Assembly (NCBI GenBank): GCA_964020085.1
Contig: OZ026604.1
Coordinates: 12,959,542-13,023,541 of the forward strand
Direction: 5' to 3'
Length of the DNA stretch: 64,000 nt
DNA from: Micromussa lordhowensis
Lineage: Eukaryota > Cnidaria > Anthozoa > Scleractinia > Lobophylliidae
This document shows positions 20,641-32,628 of this stretch, piece by piece. The first letter of the stretch is position 1; every line of letters begins with the position of its first letter. The notes beneath the pieces were generated by a model that worked only from the letters and a program-made list of their open reading frames with translations, was not told where the DNA came from and made no database searches. The translations under genes and the position numbers were made by a program.

Positions 20641-23600
20641 GGGACCTCTTTTTTTCACCGCTCTTTTGTTATTACGCACGCTATTTATCCTATAACAGGA
20701 GGGGCACAAAAGACCCGCGCTTATTTAATTTAGAACTTGTCTTACCTAAACAGCGTTATTAAAGCAACAATCGCCGAAATTCGTTATGTTATGTCCTGTT
20801 CACAAGCAGGTAGCCTAATCTCGACTTATCCTAAAAAAGATAGCCCACATTTGTAAGCAAACGTTTTTCATGTAGGATTTACCCTACCTCCCGCAAAACC
20901 TCTAGCCGGTCACCGATTAACCTGGCAAATAACATGCGGCAGATAATAATTTTATTGACAAAAGCCATTTGCACTTAGAATACGTAGTGTATCAGTTCCA
21001 CTAAAGTCATTTCAATGTTCAAACTCATTTAAAATTCCAGATAGAAATTTTTTTTTGTGATGGGGATGTATTTGACAGCAAAGCTATGAACAATTTTGTA
21101 ATGGGAGCTAGTAGCGACAACATTGTTGCGAAAATTTAGTCTCAGAAACTCATTAGTCGAATTTCTTTCATGTAAAGCAAAATTAAGACAAATTGTAAAT
21201 GAATATGCAGTTTCTCAAGTGACAATTTGTTTTTTCTGCCGGTAATTTATCATATATCTTGTCCCGGCTAAGCGAGTTGTCCCTAGAAGAGCGTTAACCA
21301 GGCACTCCACGTTTAAAACGTTTAGAATAGTATTGATCAAAATAGAAATGAACAGCATCTACATGTAATTTAGTAATCTGAAGGCAAAAGAAAGCCCGCA
21401 TTTGCAAGCAAAATTTTTCCTGTAGGATTACCCTACTACCCGCGACAACTCTAGCCGGCAACGATTTAGTTAACCTGGCAAATATAAAGCAGTAAAAAAA
21501 TATTTTAATTTCCAAAACCTGTTTACGCTTAGATTACGTAGCCGGTTTATCAGTTCCATTGAAGTTATTTCAATTTTAAACTCACTTAAAATCCCAGACA
21601 GCAATTTTTATGGTGATGGGAATGTATTTGACAGAAAAACTTTAAACAATTTGGCAATGAAACATCATAGAGATAGTAGCGACAAACATTCTTACGAAAA
21701 TGTCGTCTCAAAAACTCATTATTCGAATTTTCTTCTATGCAAAGCAAACCTAAGACAAGTTGTATATAAATATGCAGTTTCTTAAAACACAATTGATTTG
21801 TTCTGCCAGTAATTTATCATGTTTTGATAAATTTGATCTATTTTGTCCCGGTTAGGCGAGTTGTCCCGACAAAAGCGTTTACGAGGCACACCACATTTTA
21901 AACGTTTAGAAAAGTATTTATCAAAATAAATGAAACTTTTTATTAGTATCTACATGTAACGTAGTAATCGATCTCGTAACTTATAGCTGGTTTCCCTCGG
22001 CATGCACACTCTCTGGATCCACCCCCTATTGTTTATTCATCTATCATGTCTGAGTAACATAAGGGGAGAATGTTTTGTAGATCTACTCACAGGTACATGA
22101 TCTTGATATTCTTGCTAAAGATACCCTGTGGTAATTCCTTTAACTGGTTGCTTCCTAAGTACCTACCAACAAATAATCACAATCAGTGTCAATTGAAAGA
22201 GCAAGGAAAATGTCAGCTGTGTGATTGAAGGTTCCCTTACACAGATATGAATATAGGGTTACAAAAACCAACAGAAATTTAAAAAAAAAAGTCCAAAGAA
22301 GAAAACATTGTGTTTTTCCATGGTAGCTTTTTTTCTCCAAGTTATAAGACCTCTTTTTTTCACCGGTCTTTTGTTATTACGCAATCAATTTATCCGTTAA
22401 CAGGAGGGGCACAAAGGGCAAGTGCCTATTTCATTTCGATTTTGTCTTACCCAAACTGCATTATTAAAGCAATAATCGTCGAAATTCGTTATCTTATGTC
22501 CTGTTCACAAGCAGGTAGGCTAATCTCGACTGATCTTAGTGCTAGGGTTTCCTAAGCAAGAAGGTAAAAGATGGCCCGCATTTGCAAGCAAAATTTTTCA
22601 CGTAAGATTACCCTACTACCCGCGACAAATCTAGCCGGTCACGATTAGTTAACCTGGTAAATACCAAGCAGTAAAAAAATATTTTGATCGCCTAGACCTG
22701 TTTACACTTAGATTACGTAGCCGGTTTATCAGTTCCATTGAAGTTATTTCAATTTTAAACTCACTTAAAATCCCAGACAGCAATTTTTATTGTGATGGGG
22801 ATGTATTTATCAGCAAAACTTTAAACAATTTGGCAATGAAACATCATAGAGATAGTAGCGACAACCATTGTTACAAAACTGTCGTCTGTAAAACTCATTA
22901 TTCGAATTTCTTCTATGCAAAGCAAACCTAAGACAAGTTGTAAACAAATATGCAGTTTCTCAAAACACAATTGATTTGTTCTGCCAGTAATTTATCATGT
23001 TTTGATAAATTGGATCTATTTTGTCCAAGTTAGGCGAGTTGTCCCGACAAAAGCGTTTACGAGGCACACCACATTTAAAACGTTTAGAAAAGTATTTATC
23101 AAAATAAATGAAGCATTTTAGTAGCATCTACATGTTACGTAGTAATCGATCTTATAGCGGTTTACTTCGCCGTGCACACTCTCTAGATCCACCCCCTACT
23201 GTCTATTCATCTATCATGTCAGAGTAAGAAGGAGGGGGGGGGGGGTTGTTTTGTAGATCTACTCACAGATCAGTCATCTTGATATTCTTGCTAAAGATAC
23301 CCTGAGGTAATTCTTTCAAATGGTTGCTTTCCAAGTCTCTACCAACAAATAATCACAATCAGTGTCAATTGAAAGAGCAAGGAAAATGTCAGCTGTGTGA
23401 TTGAAGGTTCCCTTACACAGATATGAATATAGGGTTACAAAAAGCAACAAAAATCAAAAAAAGTCAAAAGAGGAAAACATTGATGTCTTTTACTTAATGC
23501 TTCGCGTATTTTGGTTTTTCACGGGTACTTTTCTTTCCCCAAGTCATGGAACCTCTTTTTTTTCACCGCTCTTTTGTTATTACTCAATCTATTTAGCCTA

Positions 23601-25650
23601 TTACGGGAGGGGCACAAAGGAGAAGGACCTATTTCATCTCGATTTTGTCTTACCCAAACTGCATTATTAAAGCAACAATCATCGAAATTCGTTATCTTAT
23701 GTCCTGTTCACAAGCAGGCAGGATAATCTCGACTGATCTTAGTGCTAAAGTTACCCAAGCAAGAAGGCAAAAGATAGCCTGCATTTGCAAGCAAAATTTT
23801 TCATGTAGGATTACCCTACTACCCGCGACAACTCTAGCCGGTAACGATTTAGTTAACTTGGTAAATACCAAGCAGTAAAAAAATATTTTGATCGCCAAAA
23901 CCTGTTTACGCTTAGATTACGTAGCCGGTTTATCAGTTCCATTGAAGTTATTTCAATTTTAAACTCACTTAAAATCCCAGACAGCAATTTTTATGGTGAT
24001 GGGAATGTATTTGACAGAAAAACTTTAAACAATTTGGCAATGAAACATCATATAGATAGTAGCGACAAACATTGTTGCGAAAATGTCGTCTCAAAAACTC
24101 ATTATTCGAATTTTCTTCTATGCAAAGCAAACCTAAGACAAGTTGTAAATAAATATGCAGTTTCTCAAAACACAATTGATTTGTTCTGCCAGTAATTTAT
24201 CATGTTTTGATAAATTTGATCTATTTCGTCCCGGTTAGGCGAGTTGTCCCGAGAAAAGCGTTTACGAGGTACACCACATTTGAAACGTTTAGAAAAGTAT
24301 TTATCAAAATAAATGAAACTTTTTAATAGTATCTACATGTAACGTAGTAATCGATCTCGTAACTTATAGCTGGTTTCCCTCGGCATGCACACTCTCTGGA
24401 TCCACCCCCTATTGTTTATTCATCTATCATGTCTGAGTAACATAAGGGGAGATTGTTTTGTAGATCTAATCGCAGGTACATGATCTTGATATACCGTGCG
24501 GTAATTCCTTCAACTGGTTGTTTTGTAAGGATCTACCAACAAATAATCACAATCAGTGTCAATTGAAAGAGCAAAGAAAATGTCAGCTGTGTGGTTCCCT
24601 TACGCAGATATGAATATAGGGTTTCAAAAAGCAACGGAAATTAAAAAAAAATTCAAAAGTAGAAAACGTTGTGTTTTTCCACGGTAGCTTTCTTTTTCTA
24701 AGTTATGGAACCTCTCTTTTTCACCGCTCTTTTGTTATGACGCAATCAATTTATCCGTTAACAGGAGGGGCACAAAAGGCCTGCGCTTATTTAATTTTCG
24801 AACTTGTCTTACTAAACAGCGGTATTAAAGCAACAATCGCCGAAATTCGCTATCTTATGTCCTGTTCACAAGCAGGTAGCCTAATCTTTACTGATTCTAG
24901 TGCTAGGGTTTCCTAAGCAAGAAGGTAAAAGATAGCCCGCATTTGCAAGCAAACTTTTTTCACATAAGATTTACCCTACTGCCCGCAAAACCTCTAGCCG
25001 ATCATCATTTAACCTGGCAAATAACATGCGGCAGATAATAATCTTATTGACAAAAGCCATTTGCACTTAGATACGTAGTCTGTCAGTTCCAGAAAAGTTA
25101 TTTCAATGTTTAAACTCATTTAAAATTCCAGATACAATATTTTTTTTTGTGATGGGGATGTATTTCACAGCAAAACTATGAACAATTTTGTATTGAAATA
25201 TTTTGGAGATAGTAGCGACAAACATTGTTGCGAAAATTTAGTCTCAGAAACTCATTAGTCGAATTTTTTTCATGTAAAGCAAAATTAAGACAAATTGTAA
25301 ATAAATATGCAGTTTCTCAAGTGACAATTCGCTTGTTCTGCTGGTAATTTATCATATATCTTGTCCCGGCTAGGCGAGTTGTCCCAAGAAGAGCGTTAAC
25401 AAGGCACTCCACTGTTAAAACGTTTAGAATAGTATTGATCAAAATAAAAATGAACAGCATCTACATGTAATGTAGTAATCTGTTAACTTATAGCTGATTT
25501 ACTTTGGCGTCCACACTCTCTAGATCAACCCCCTACTGATTGGTCATATATCGTTTGGGAGTAAGATTATGGGGCATTGTTTTGTAGTAATTTTTGAGGT
25601 AGTTTTTTCAACTGGCTGCTTTGTAAGTAACTACTAACAAATAATCACAA
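20640..25650. repeat. Tandem array of about 1.2-kb units
   Basis: Landmark cctct(t)nttttcaccg occurs at about 20646, 22350, 23553 and 24712; cctgttcacaagcagg at about 20795, 22500, 23703 and 24863. Unit lengths are about 1704, 1203, 1159 and a partial 940. The first unit contains an internal jump at about 21382 (two cores in one unit). Cores are of two types: type a at 20840-21381 and 24925-25490, type b at 21385-22000, 22565-23150 and 23765-24370. Middle cores are almost identical; the edge cores are diverged. A G run lies at 23236-23245. No conserved protein spans the units, so it is treated as a non-coding tandem repeat. Confidence 0.85.
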
Positions 25651-25813
25651 TCAGTGTCAATTACACCAGAAAATATCTACTCAAGGGCATTCTATTTCCC
25701 ACCAAGTCGCGTAATTTCAGTTTTGGTGTATTGTAGTTTAGTTCAAATATATTCTTTAAGACAAGGACGCTCGGTGAGCAGCGCTTTTGTAAATGACTAC
25801 CTTTGTGAGAGAT

Positions 25814-26350
25814 CTAAAGCTCTGTTCACACTAGGCCGAAACATGATTAGTCTGATCACGAATGAAACATGTTTCGGTATGAAAAGTGTTCACATCACAC
25901 AGTGCATTGCACGAATCATGTTTGAAACAAGGTTATTCTGAACCTGATTGAAACAACCTCGAGAGCTAATTTTAATTATGATCAAACCAAACACGTTCAA
26001 AATGGTGGATGGATGCGGAGAGGAGGCGAATGCCGAAAATAACCAAAATTGGGGCTATTATGAGGCCAAATGGCTAGTTAATATATGGGCCGATGGAGAA
26101 ATACAACAGCAATTATGGGCGATGGATAGAAAGCAGAATACTTGGGAGAACATTGCCGCAAACCTTAATGGTTGGAAGCATACAGCATCGCACAGCAAAA
26201 CCAAAATGCACAGTCATGCAAGAAACGTGTTTGAAACACAAATAAAAAAGACATGTTTAGGTGAAACATGTTTAGGTAAAACATGTTTCCTTGAAACATG
26301 TCAACTCTAATCATGTTTCGGCTTTAATGACTTTAATGAACACAGCTTTT
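25814..26350 (+). mobile_element. Small DNA transposon carrying a trihelix/Myb-like ORF
   Basis: Terminal inverted repeats: aaagctctgttcacactagg...cgaaacatgattag at 25816-25850 and its complement aatcatgtttcggc...tgaacacagctttt at about 26311-26347. The right side also has four repeats of aaacatgt. The TSD could not be assigned. Non-autonomous or remnant; PIF/Harbinger relation is suggested by its ORF. Confidence 0.6.
25999..26310 (+). CDS. Trihelix (Myb/SANT-like) DNA-binding protein, truncated
   Basis: Frame open from 25948; the ATG at 25999 (MVDGCGEEANAEN) is the more likely start. It has WGYYEAKWLVNIWADGEIQQQL and later WENIAANLNGWKHTA, which fits the first two helices of the Myb_DNA-bind_4/trihelix domain ('W...E...LL.iW.d..iq..L......n...w..ia..l...g..rt..qc..k'). 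The domain's third helix is replaced by low-complexity codons from the aaacatgt repeats (CLGETCLGKTCFLETC), so it is probably truncated. Such domains bind transposon ends in PIF/Harbinger elements or act as host factors. Confidence 0.5.
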   Translation, partial: KMVDGCGEEANAENNQNWGYYEAKWLVNIWADGEIQQQLWAMDRKQNTWENIAANLNGWKHTASHSKTKMHSHARNVFETQIKKTCLGETCLGKTCFLETCQL

Positions 26351-27400
26351 GACTAAACGAATATATGAAATTACTGTAATCGGTAGGACAATTTCTCTAA
26401 ATATACAAATACATACTTCTTTTGTGATAGGCTGAACTAAACACGCACTGAATGCACAAAAAAAGAGAGGGGAAACCGAAAAAGGCAACCAAAAGCTCAC
26501 TTACATCTAGAGGAAGTAAAATGTTTATACCAAGAAAGATGAGCTGAGTTTAGAGGTGAACACAGCAATACTAGAGCATTTTATTTTCAGGGTTAAGAAA
26601 ATGAAAATTATTTGGGGCCTTGGAAACAACGTAAACAATTCCTTACATTTGACCTACATGAGGGCAAACGGAAAGAATTCTTAGTTCTAGTATTCTACGT
26701 ATGCCGTGACAAAAACATGTCATTGTAACTTTCAGCAAAGTGGTGGTTTTTAAAAGGTACACAACTTTACCTGTTTGAACTTTGATATTTACAAAAGATA
26801 AAAGAACCATAATAGAGCCATAAAAAAGTTTTCGAAGTATTTCTTACAAAATATTGGGGTCTGCTTTGACCAGCTGCTACATAAGCCTAAACGGGTTTTG
26901 AAGATAATTAAAATTCCTTTTGATCATAGGAAGTCAAAGTTTAATTCTTGCAAAGAGTTAAAACCACTTGGAACTATTGTGAATTGCTAGGGTGGTGTTG
27001 GGTGGAGAGTCAAAATTCGGAAATGGGCGATCATTTGACTGGTCTTGTATCTCAAAAACACGCATAAAGGTCTAATTTGCTCATTTTCACAAAATGAAGG
27101 TTCTGCCCCTGGGAAAGTATTGGGAGACTTGCTAGACATGTCGACCACAGTTTCTGTCTTTGCGTCGTTTGTCGTCGTTTAGATAGATATTTCGTCGCTG
27201 TTTAAGACAGTATGAGTGTATTGTCTTGTGCATGTGGAGTAGCGGTAGCCTCTTAATTGGTGCGCTAGCCTACAGATCGAGTCGAGAGTCAAAATTTTTT
27301 CTGGATTTGTTCTAATTGAATTATCTATAAAATCTATGAATTCCAGTCTCTTTTTCATGTTTTTGAAATATTGGTCTAATAATGTTTCGTTTACATTCTT
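26351..27400. other. Unassigned sequence with a weak tRNA-like head
   Basis: Nothing coding recognised. Around 27237-27290, gtagcggtagcctcttaatt...gcgctagcc followed by agatcgagtcgagagtc resembles a degraded tRNA/SINE A and B box pair, low confidence. Confidence 0.35.
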
Positions 27401-27539
27401 TTAAAGAGCCTCCACCCAAAGAAAATGTGCGAAGCAATTAACTTCGCCAGTGAAGTAGAAGCTACAACATCTAGTCAAAATCGCAGTCTCCTCCAATCCA
27501 AGGACAAATTGAACAGTCGAAGGCCAGCCAAGCTGTAGA

Positions 27540-28868
27540 GATCAATGTGGCGGAACCTTTCCAACCTGCGGATTTAAACCTTCCAAAAAAAGCATTGTGG
27601 CAAACAGAATCGCGCATTTTAATCCAAGTGGTTATCGGAATTTCCCTGGCTGCACTATATAATGAGCAAAGCGTTTATGTCTTGTGTTTATTTCCATGCA
27701 AAAAGATGCAAAATCAAATCTTCGAGCTGCCATAAGTAAGGAAGTCTGCTTTATTTCTAAAGGGTTTTCAAACTGGAAAATAGAGGTTGGCGCGAAAAAA
27801 GGAGTGTCTGAATGCCACAAAATAGCCATCGACTATAAAACAAACCTTTTCAGAACTTGCAGAAATGTATGGTAAATGCCCCGTGATGCAGCAAAAAAAA
27901 ACAATGGAGTGTAACCGCATATGCTTCATCAAAGTCATAGAATGTTTGCAGTATCTTGCCTGGCAAGGACATGCTATGCAGGCTGACATCGATGATGAAT
28001 CAAACTTTATACAGTTAATTTTATAATGGTTATAGTGGAAAAAAGACAGATAAACCTCACACGATATTCAAAATGAAATAATTGTCATCATGGCAAACCA
28101 TGTCATCCGTGATGTGGTATCGGAGATCCGGGGTAGCTTTTTCTCCATCATATGCGACGAGTACACAGATATCAGTAACAAGGAACAACTATAACCATCT
28201 GCATTCGGTGGGTTGACATCGACGCGGAGACTATAGTGTCGGCTATAAAAGATGTGTTATCTAAACTACAGTCATCATTAGTTAATTGTAGGGGAAAATG
28301 CTATGATGGAGCCAGTAACATAACGTGTCATAAACCTGGTGTGGTGAAAAGAATCCCAACCAAAGGCTTATCTTGCTCACTGTCATGGACACTCACTCAG
28401 CTTAAGTGTAAAGGACAACACGAAAAACTGTAAGTTGTTATCAGACACTATATGGAAACAGCAAAAGAAATCGTTTCCGTCATAAAGTTTTCTCCAAAAC
28501 AAGAAAATCTCCTGGGGGAAATACAAGGAAACGTAGAAGGCCCTGAATCTGAAACCGAGGACATACTTTGCCCTACTAGTCGTACTAGATGGACGGTACA
28601 CGCGAGCTGTTTTCAGCGAATCCTAGACAATTACGATATGAGTGGATATGAGTGGAAGTCCGATATAGTGGAAGGATCATTGGATGCTAAATGCAAATGA
28701 ACACTTTTGACTTCTCCGGCCTTCGCATTGAATTTAGGACAGAGGCTCTTTTCACAAACGGATAACTTATCAAGAACCTTACAGCAAACAAAGATGTCAA
28801 CTCTAAGCGGCAAACGCGTAGCTGCTCTTAAAAGAAAGGTTGCAGAAGATTTAGAAGATGCGAGTGTT
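27540..28868 (+). pseudogene. hAT transposase, copy B: TTF finger, DUF4371 and core
   Basis: Fuller hAT remnant. From about 27560 a TTF-type zinc-finger region is visible (FNPSGYRNFPG, KDAKSNLRAA, CFISKGFSNWK, SECHKIAI), with stops at 27662-27735. DUF4371 follows: RICFIKVIECLQYLAWQGHAM, SHDIQNEIIVIMA, and IICDEYTDISNKEQL (first acidic catalytic site region), then ICIRWVDIDAETIVSAIKDVL, CRGKCYDGASN (second acidic site) and the SLSWTLTQLKC region. 28452-28700 holds CPTSRTRWTVHASCFQRILDNYD. Several frameshifts and stops show it is dead. The homologous sequence ends at about 28868, where X is inserted; the C-terminus is at 34937-35605. Confidence 0.75.
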
Positions 28869-28917
28869 GTCCGACTCGTACGAGTCGTACGGGCCGTGAA
28901 ACAATGGTTTACGAGTC

Positions 28918-29593
28918 CTACACTTGGTGAACTGAAGGCGTAGAAAATAAAATTCTATCGATTAGACGGTGGCCATGGTCTATCTTCGCAATGAGCTTGG
29001 CTGTGTTCAAATATTGTGTTGAGCCGAGGATGCCGAAAGCGACGTTAGGTGGCATGAGTCTTGTGTCTTGGGTTGAGTAGTGATACGAAAAGCGCTCACC
29101 AGAGAACAGTTTGCATAGTAGTTGGACGTCTCCGATGGCGTTGTCCTCTTCCGACTTTATTAATTTACTGAGTATATCAAACACCTCTGGAGATAATAAG
29201 ATGGTTTTCTTGTTCTGGGCAAGATGAAACCAACCATGACGAGGTTGTTCTGCTGATTACTGCGGTGGATAGGTCTTCGGCTTCTAGGGATCCTGAGCTG
29301 CGTGCTGTATCGCAGATGATTTTCCTGTTGTAGAAAAGGTTAAGAGGCTGCTTGTGTGTGGAAGAGTCAACGCGGGCGTCGTTCCATGCCAAGATAAATG
29401 CAGTTGTGGTCAGCAAAGTGGGAATAAAATAACCTTCAGAGCTACCAACCGATATAGCCTTATTTTCAACAAAAGAGTGTACTTTGTAGTTCGTAAAGAG
29501 CTTGCTGTGAGGGAATTGTATTGAATTCAATCGCCGCTGTAACTTCACCCACGTCTGTTTGTTTTGTTTTTTAAGTGTGGAAACGGTATACAT
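28918..29593 (-). pseudogene. X gene, copy B, DUF3987-like (best copy)
   Basis: Two minus-strand frames that overlap at 29177-29184: 29177-29593 (MYTVSTLKKQNKQTWVKL...) and 28918-29184 (MFDILSKLIKSEEDNAIGD...). Read together they give about 225 residues with IPTLLTTTAFILAWNDARVD, QPLNLFYNRKI, SRGVFDILSKL, VQLLCKLFSGERFSYHY, AFGILGSTQYLNTAKLI and GHRLIDRILFSTP. The order and motifs resemble the helicase-like DUF3987 family. Copy A is interrupted by an LTR in exactly this gene; copies at 33065 and 40945 keep only the N-terminal part. A P-loop is not clearly present (the expected site reads CDTARSSGS), so ATPase activity is doubtful. Family call moderate. Confidence 0.5.
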
Positions 29594-30018
29594 TTTGGAA
29601 ATGCCAGGTAATTACCGCGTTGTTAAATTAGATATCTCCGCTTCGCGTAATGACAGCGAACTAAGCGGGCAGAGGTTTAGATGACTTAAAAAAACTGCGC
29701 TGTGTTTTTGGGAAGGCGGCACTCCGATTTCCAGCAATGTATTGTTCTGTCCGTTATTGAAAGCAATTTGCTTTTGTTTTTATTCAAAAGTCGTTAAATG
29801 CAAATTCGTGGCCAAGCGAAATTCAGTCAATTTAAAATCAGTGATGTTGAAATGTCTTTGACTTGAGAAGTTTTCACGACACAATAGCTGGGAAATAAGG
29901 CATGAAGTAGAAATTATCGTCAGGAAAAAAAACATGGAGCCGCGTTCAGCCACGTTTCTTGATAAGAACAAGGAAAGAAAAAAAAAACGGAACTCCCGTA
30001 TCATTGATTTGATACAAT

Positions 30019-30348
30019 AGACCTTTTTACCGATACGGCGGCCATCTTGAATTCCGAGGAAATTATGGGATGCCCAGGGGGCAGATGAGAAATAATTAAA
30101 AAGAATACTGTGGCGTGATAACTTTTAACAATAATTTTTCGATAACCATAGGAACAACTGCCAAATATCGTGACGGAAAGATGTAACGCTTGTAATATTT
30201 GTTATGGAATATGAGAGACAAGCAGTAAAAATTTATCCTGAAAGCTGTGTATACGATAAATTTTCCAGCGATTGCCCCCTCGGCAGCCCATAATTTCTCA
30301 GTCAAAACAATAGAATTCAAGATGGCCGCCGTATCGGTAAAAAGGTCT
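30019..30348. mobile_element. MITE with perfect 36-bp TIRs and AT duplication
   Basis: A 330-bp insertion present in X copy B and absent from copy A (site cAATTg near 2755). TIRs begin agacctttttaccgatacgg and are perfect over 36 bp (30019-30054 and 30313-30348). The target AT is duplicated at 30017-30018 and 30349-30350. The internal part encodes nothing recognisable. Confidence 0.85.
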
Positions 30349-30499
30349 ATTGAAATAGGTTATAAATGGTTTCTGGAAAAGGAAGTACAGAAAAGTGCAG
30401 TATATTTGTAGCCATGTAATGTGTTGATATATTTTCAGGTACAATTTATATTGAAAAACAAAGGGAGGCGGTTTTTTGTGGAGTTAAAAAGAAAAGTGA

Positions 30500-30505
30500 T
30501 ATGTA
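30500..30505. other. TATGTA footprint
   Basis: X copy B reads gtgaTATGTAccc where copy A (2910-2911) reads gtgaTAccc, i.e. TG plus a duplicated TA. It is the same class of scar as those in the Helentron copies. Confidence 0.6.
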
Positions 30506-30563
30506 CCCCTCTTTCTTTAATTTGAATTATATATGAAATAATTCATATTTGAACTGAGTTGGA

Positions 30564-30594
<31 letters not shown>

Positions 30595-31087
30595 ACCCCT
30601 CTGTCTTTTTGACATATTTGTGTTAAGTGTGACATAAGGCGATTACGTGACAACATCAATGAAGGTTGAATGAAAGATGTGTGCTTATATCACATGTGAC
30701 TGTGGGACTGCGATGGCAGGCTTTTGAGGTTTAATGTAAGTGGACGGGTATTCTGTAATCTTGCCGTCCTTAGCATGTTTGTCTCTCGAGCCATTCACGC
30801 ACTCTTTCGCTCTAGGCATCCGAAGAGTACACACAGCATATACCGCAGTTGGGCTCCCACGCTTCGAGAACGAATAATCTTCATTAGTATATACACACTC
30901 AGTGATCTTGGTGTTTTAAGGAATCTGAGTGGTTTGCTATCTTTGGCTAATGAGCATTATTCACCCCCTACCGAGTGAATAATGCGTAAGCCAAACAAAA
31001 ACAAAATGGCGCGTGTTTTTTTTTAAATCGATTTTGAATGGTTTCCTTCTGAAACTGTTGTTGAGATCACTTCCTGTGTATATACTA

Positions 31088-31187
31088 AAACAATTATTCT
31101 TCTCGATCTCGGTGAATAGTACCAGAATATTTACCTCCCCGCTTCCCGGCTCGGTAAATATTCTGCCACTATTCACCTCGATTTCAA
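31088..31187. repeat. Hairpin MITE, aacaattatt/ggtgaatag family (X copy B)
   Basis: Arms ctcggtgaatagt / ctattcacctcgatttcaa with a cctccccgcttcccggctcgg apex. Its right outer arm (aataattgtt) was separated by the insertion at 31188-31611 and reappears at about 31606-31616. Confidence 0.65.
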
Positions 31188-31611
31188 TCAATTGCCTAGT
31201 TTCAAACCGTGAGGGTCTAGGTACGAGTCTGTAAATTATGGGATTAGCAACTATTGATTCACATATAGTCTAAAAGAGCTTACCAAGATTCACAAGATTC
31301 CTAAGTTTGGTGTTAATCAGGCTAGTTTTCACTGAAATACAGCCATTTGAAAATGTCAAAATTTACAAAGAAATGTATGGCAATCCGGACGCTGTCCGAC
31401 ACGTCGTCCGGATGCCATACATTTCTTTGTAAATTTTGACGTTTTTAAATCGCTGTATCTCGGTCAAAACTGGCCTGATTAACACCAAACTTAGGAATCT
31501 TGTGAATCTCGGTGTGCTCTTTCTGACTATGTGAATCAATAGTTGCTAATCCCATAATTTACAGACTCGTACCTAGACCCTCACGGTTTGAAACCAGGCA
31601 ATAATTGTTAA
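31188..31611. mobile_element. Long inverted repeat insertion (about 205-bp arms)
   Basis: Left arm starts ttgcctagtttcaaaccgtg; right arm ends cacggtttgaaaccaggcaa. The arms pair over about 205 bp with roughly 90 percent identity, with an apex near 31395 (ccggacgctgtccgacacgtcgtccgg). Other X copies (for example 34855-34875) lack it, so it is an insertion into the MITE. TSD unclear. RNA from it would form a long double-stranded hairpin. Confidence 0.75.
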
Positions 31612-31973
31612 TTATTATATCTCTCAGTAAGTACGCGCGCTGTGATTGGTCAATTTAGCGGGCCGTATTCTATTGTACGGCCAGCTAAAATTTGAAGCTG
31701 TTTTTGTTGCCAAAATGTTTTTTGATATCTTGCCAGGTGTTCTTAACGTTTTAGCAAGTAAAAGTTTTAAACTTTCTTTTATTTCTGAAATTTTGTGTTA
31801 AAACCTGCTAACGACTTAAGAGTCAATTAACAACGATTTTAAATTGACTCGTTTTGCTTTCGAGGTGCATCGGAAATTTGAAGCTTCCTCGTGAATAGAA
31901 ATCGTTCCTGAACCCGTAAGGCAAATAGTAGAGGTATAATAAATATCTTACTAACCTCGTTTTCTCGGTGTGT

Positions 31974-32075
31974 ACTGTAAGTAACCGATCCTCGTTTGTT
32001 CCCTTCGATTTATGGCCCGCGCACTTTGCGCTTGGGCCATAAATCGATGGGAAAAATCTCGGCCCGTAACTTAGA
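31974..32075. repeat. Nested inverted repeat (copy of 4130-4234)
   Basis: Diverged version of the tggcccgcgc...gcttgggcca fold-back found in X copy A. Confidence 0.55.
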
Positions 32076-32319
32076 GTACGGCCCTCGAACTCCGTTAGTG
32101 AGAGGTGTTTGTGTTTTGAGGCATTTAAGTTTAGACCGAGGTATGTACATTCTAATTAGCGCTTTTCGACTCTCCCTATATTATTGCTGTAACAAATGTA
32201 ACACTGTTTCTTGTTGGAATATATTCAGTCAATCCTATCAATGGAACTATCGTTTTCATGTCACATTATTTTGATTCAAAGTAGATTTAAGGTATGAAAG
32301 ATTCCTAAGAAACAGAACA

Positions 32320-32453
32320 GGTTATATATCTTATTAGACGTTTTGGTGTGTAGTATCGCTGTATATTTTTACGAGTTGTGCAGTATTTTGACGAGCCCGT
32401 AGGGCGAGTCAAAATACAAACAACGAGTAAAAATATACAGCGATACTACACAC

Positions 32454-32484
<31 letters not shown>

Positions 32485-32628
32485 TGATTTCTTTTCCCAA
32501 AATTCTGACTTGCTAAGGTTTTGAGCGTCACGCGGCCGGGAGGAATGAGGCGAGTACAAATATCTGTTATTTGTACTCGTTTCGCGTGATATTTGTACTC
32601 TAGGAAGCAGAGTTGGATAATAAAATGT
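32320..32628. mobile_element. Fold-back insertion ending ttattatccaa
   Basis: About 309 bp absent from the paralogous site at 40418-40422 (aggttaatgttctac). The first half is a hairpin with arms cttattagacgttttggtgt / acaccaaaacgtctaataag (32330-32469), enclosing a cgtagggcg apex. The second half has ttattatccaa at 32475 and its complement ttggataataa at 32612, around a second, smaller hairpin (gagtacaaatat). Probably a compound MITE. Confidence 0.65.

Noticed and set aside
21294..24175. Repeated short ORFs in the 1.2-kb array (e.g. MCFKKLHIYIQ...)
   Set aside because: Repetition follows from the tandem DNA units; no domain, no frame selection between units.
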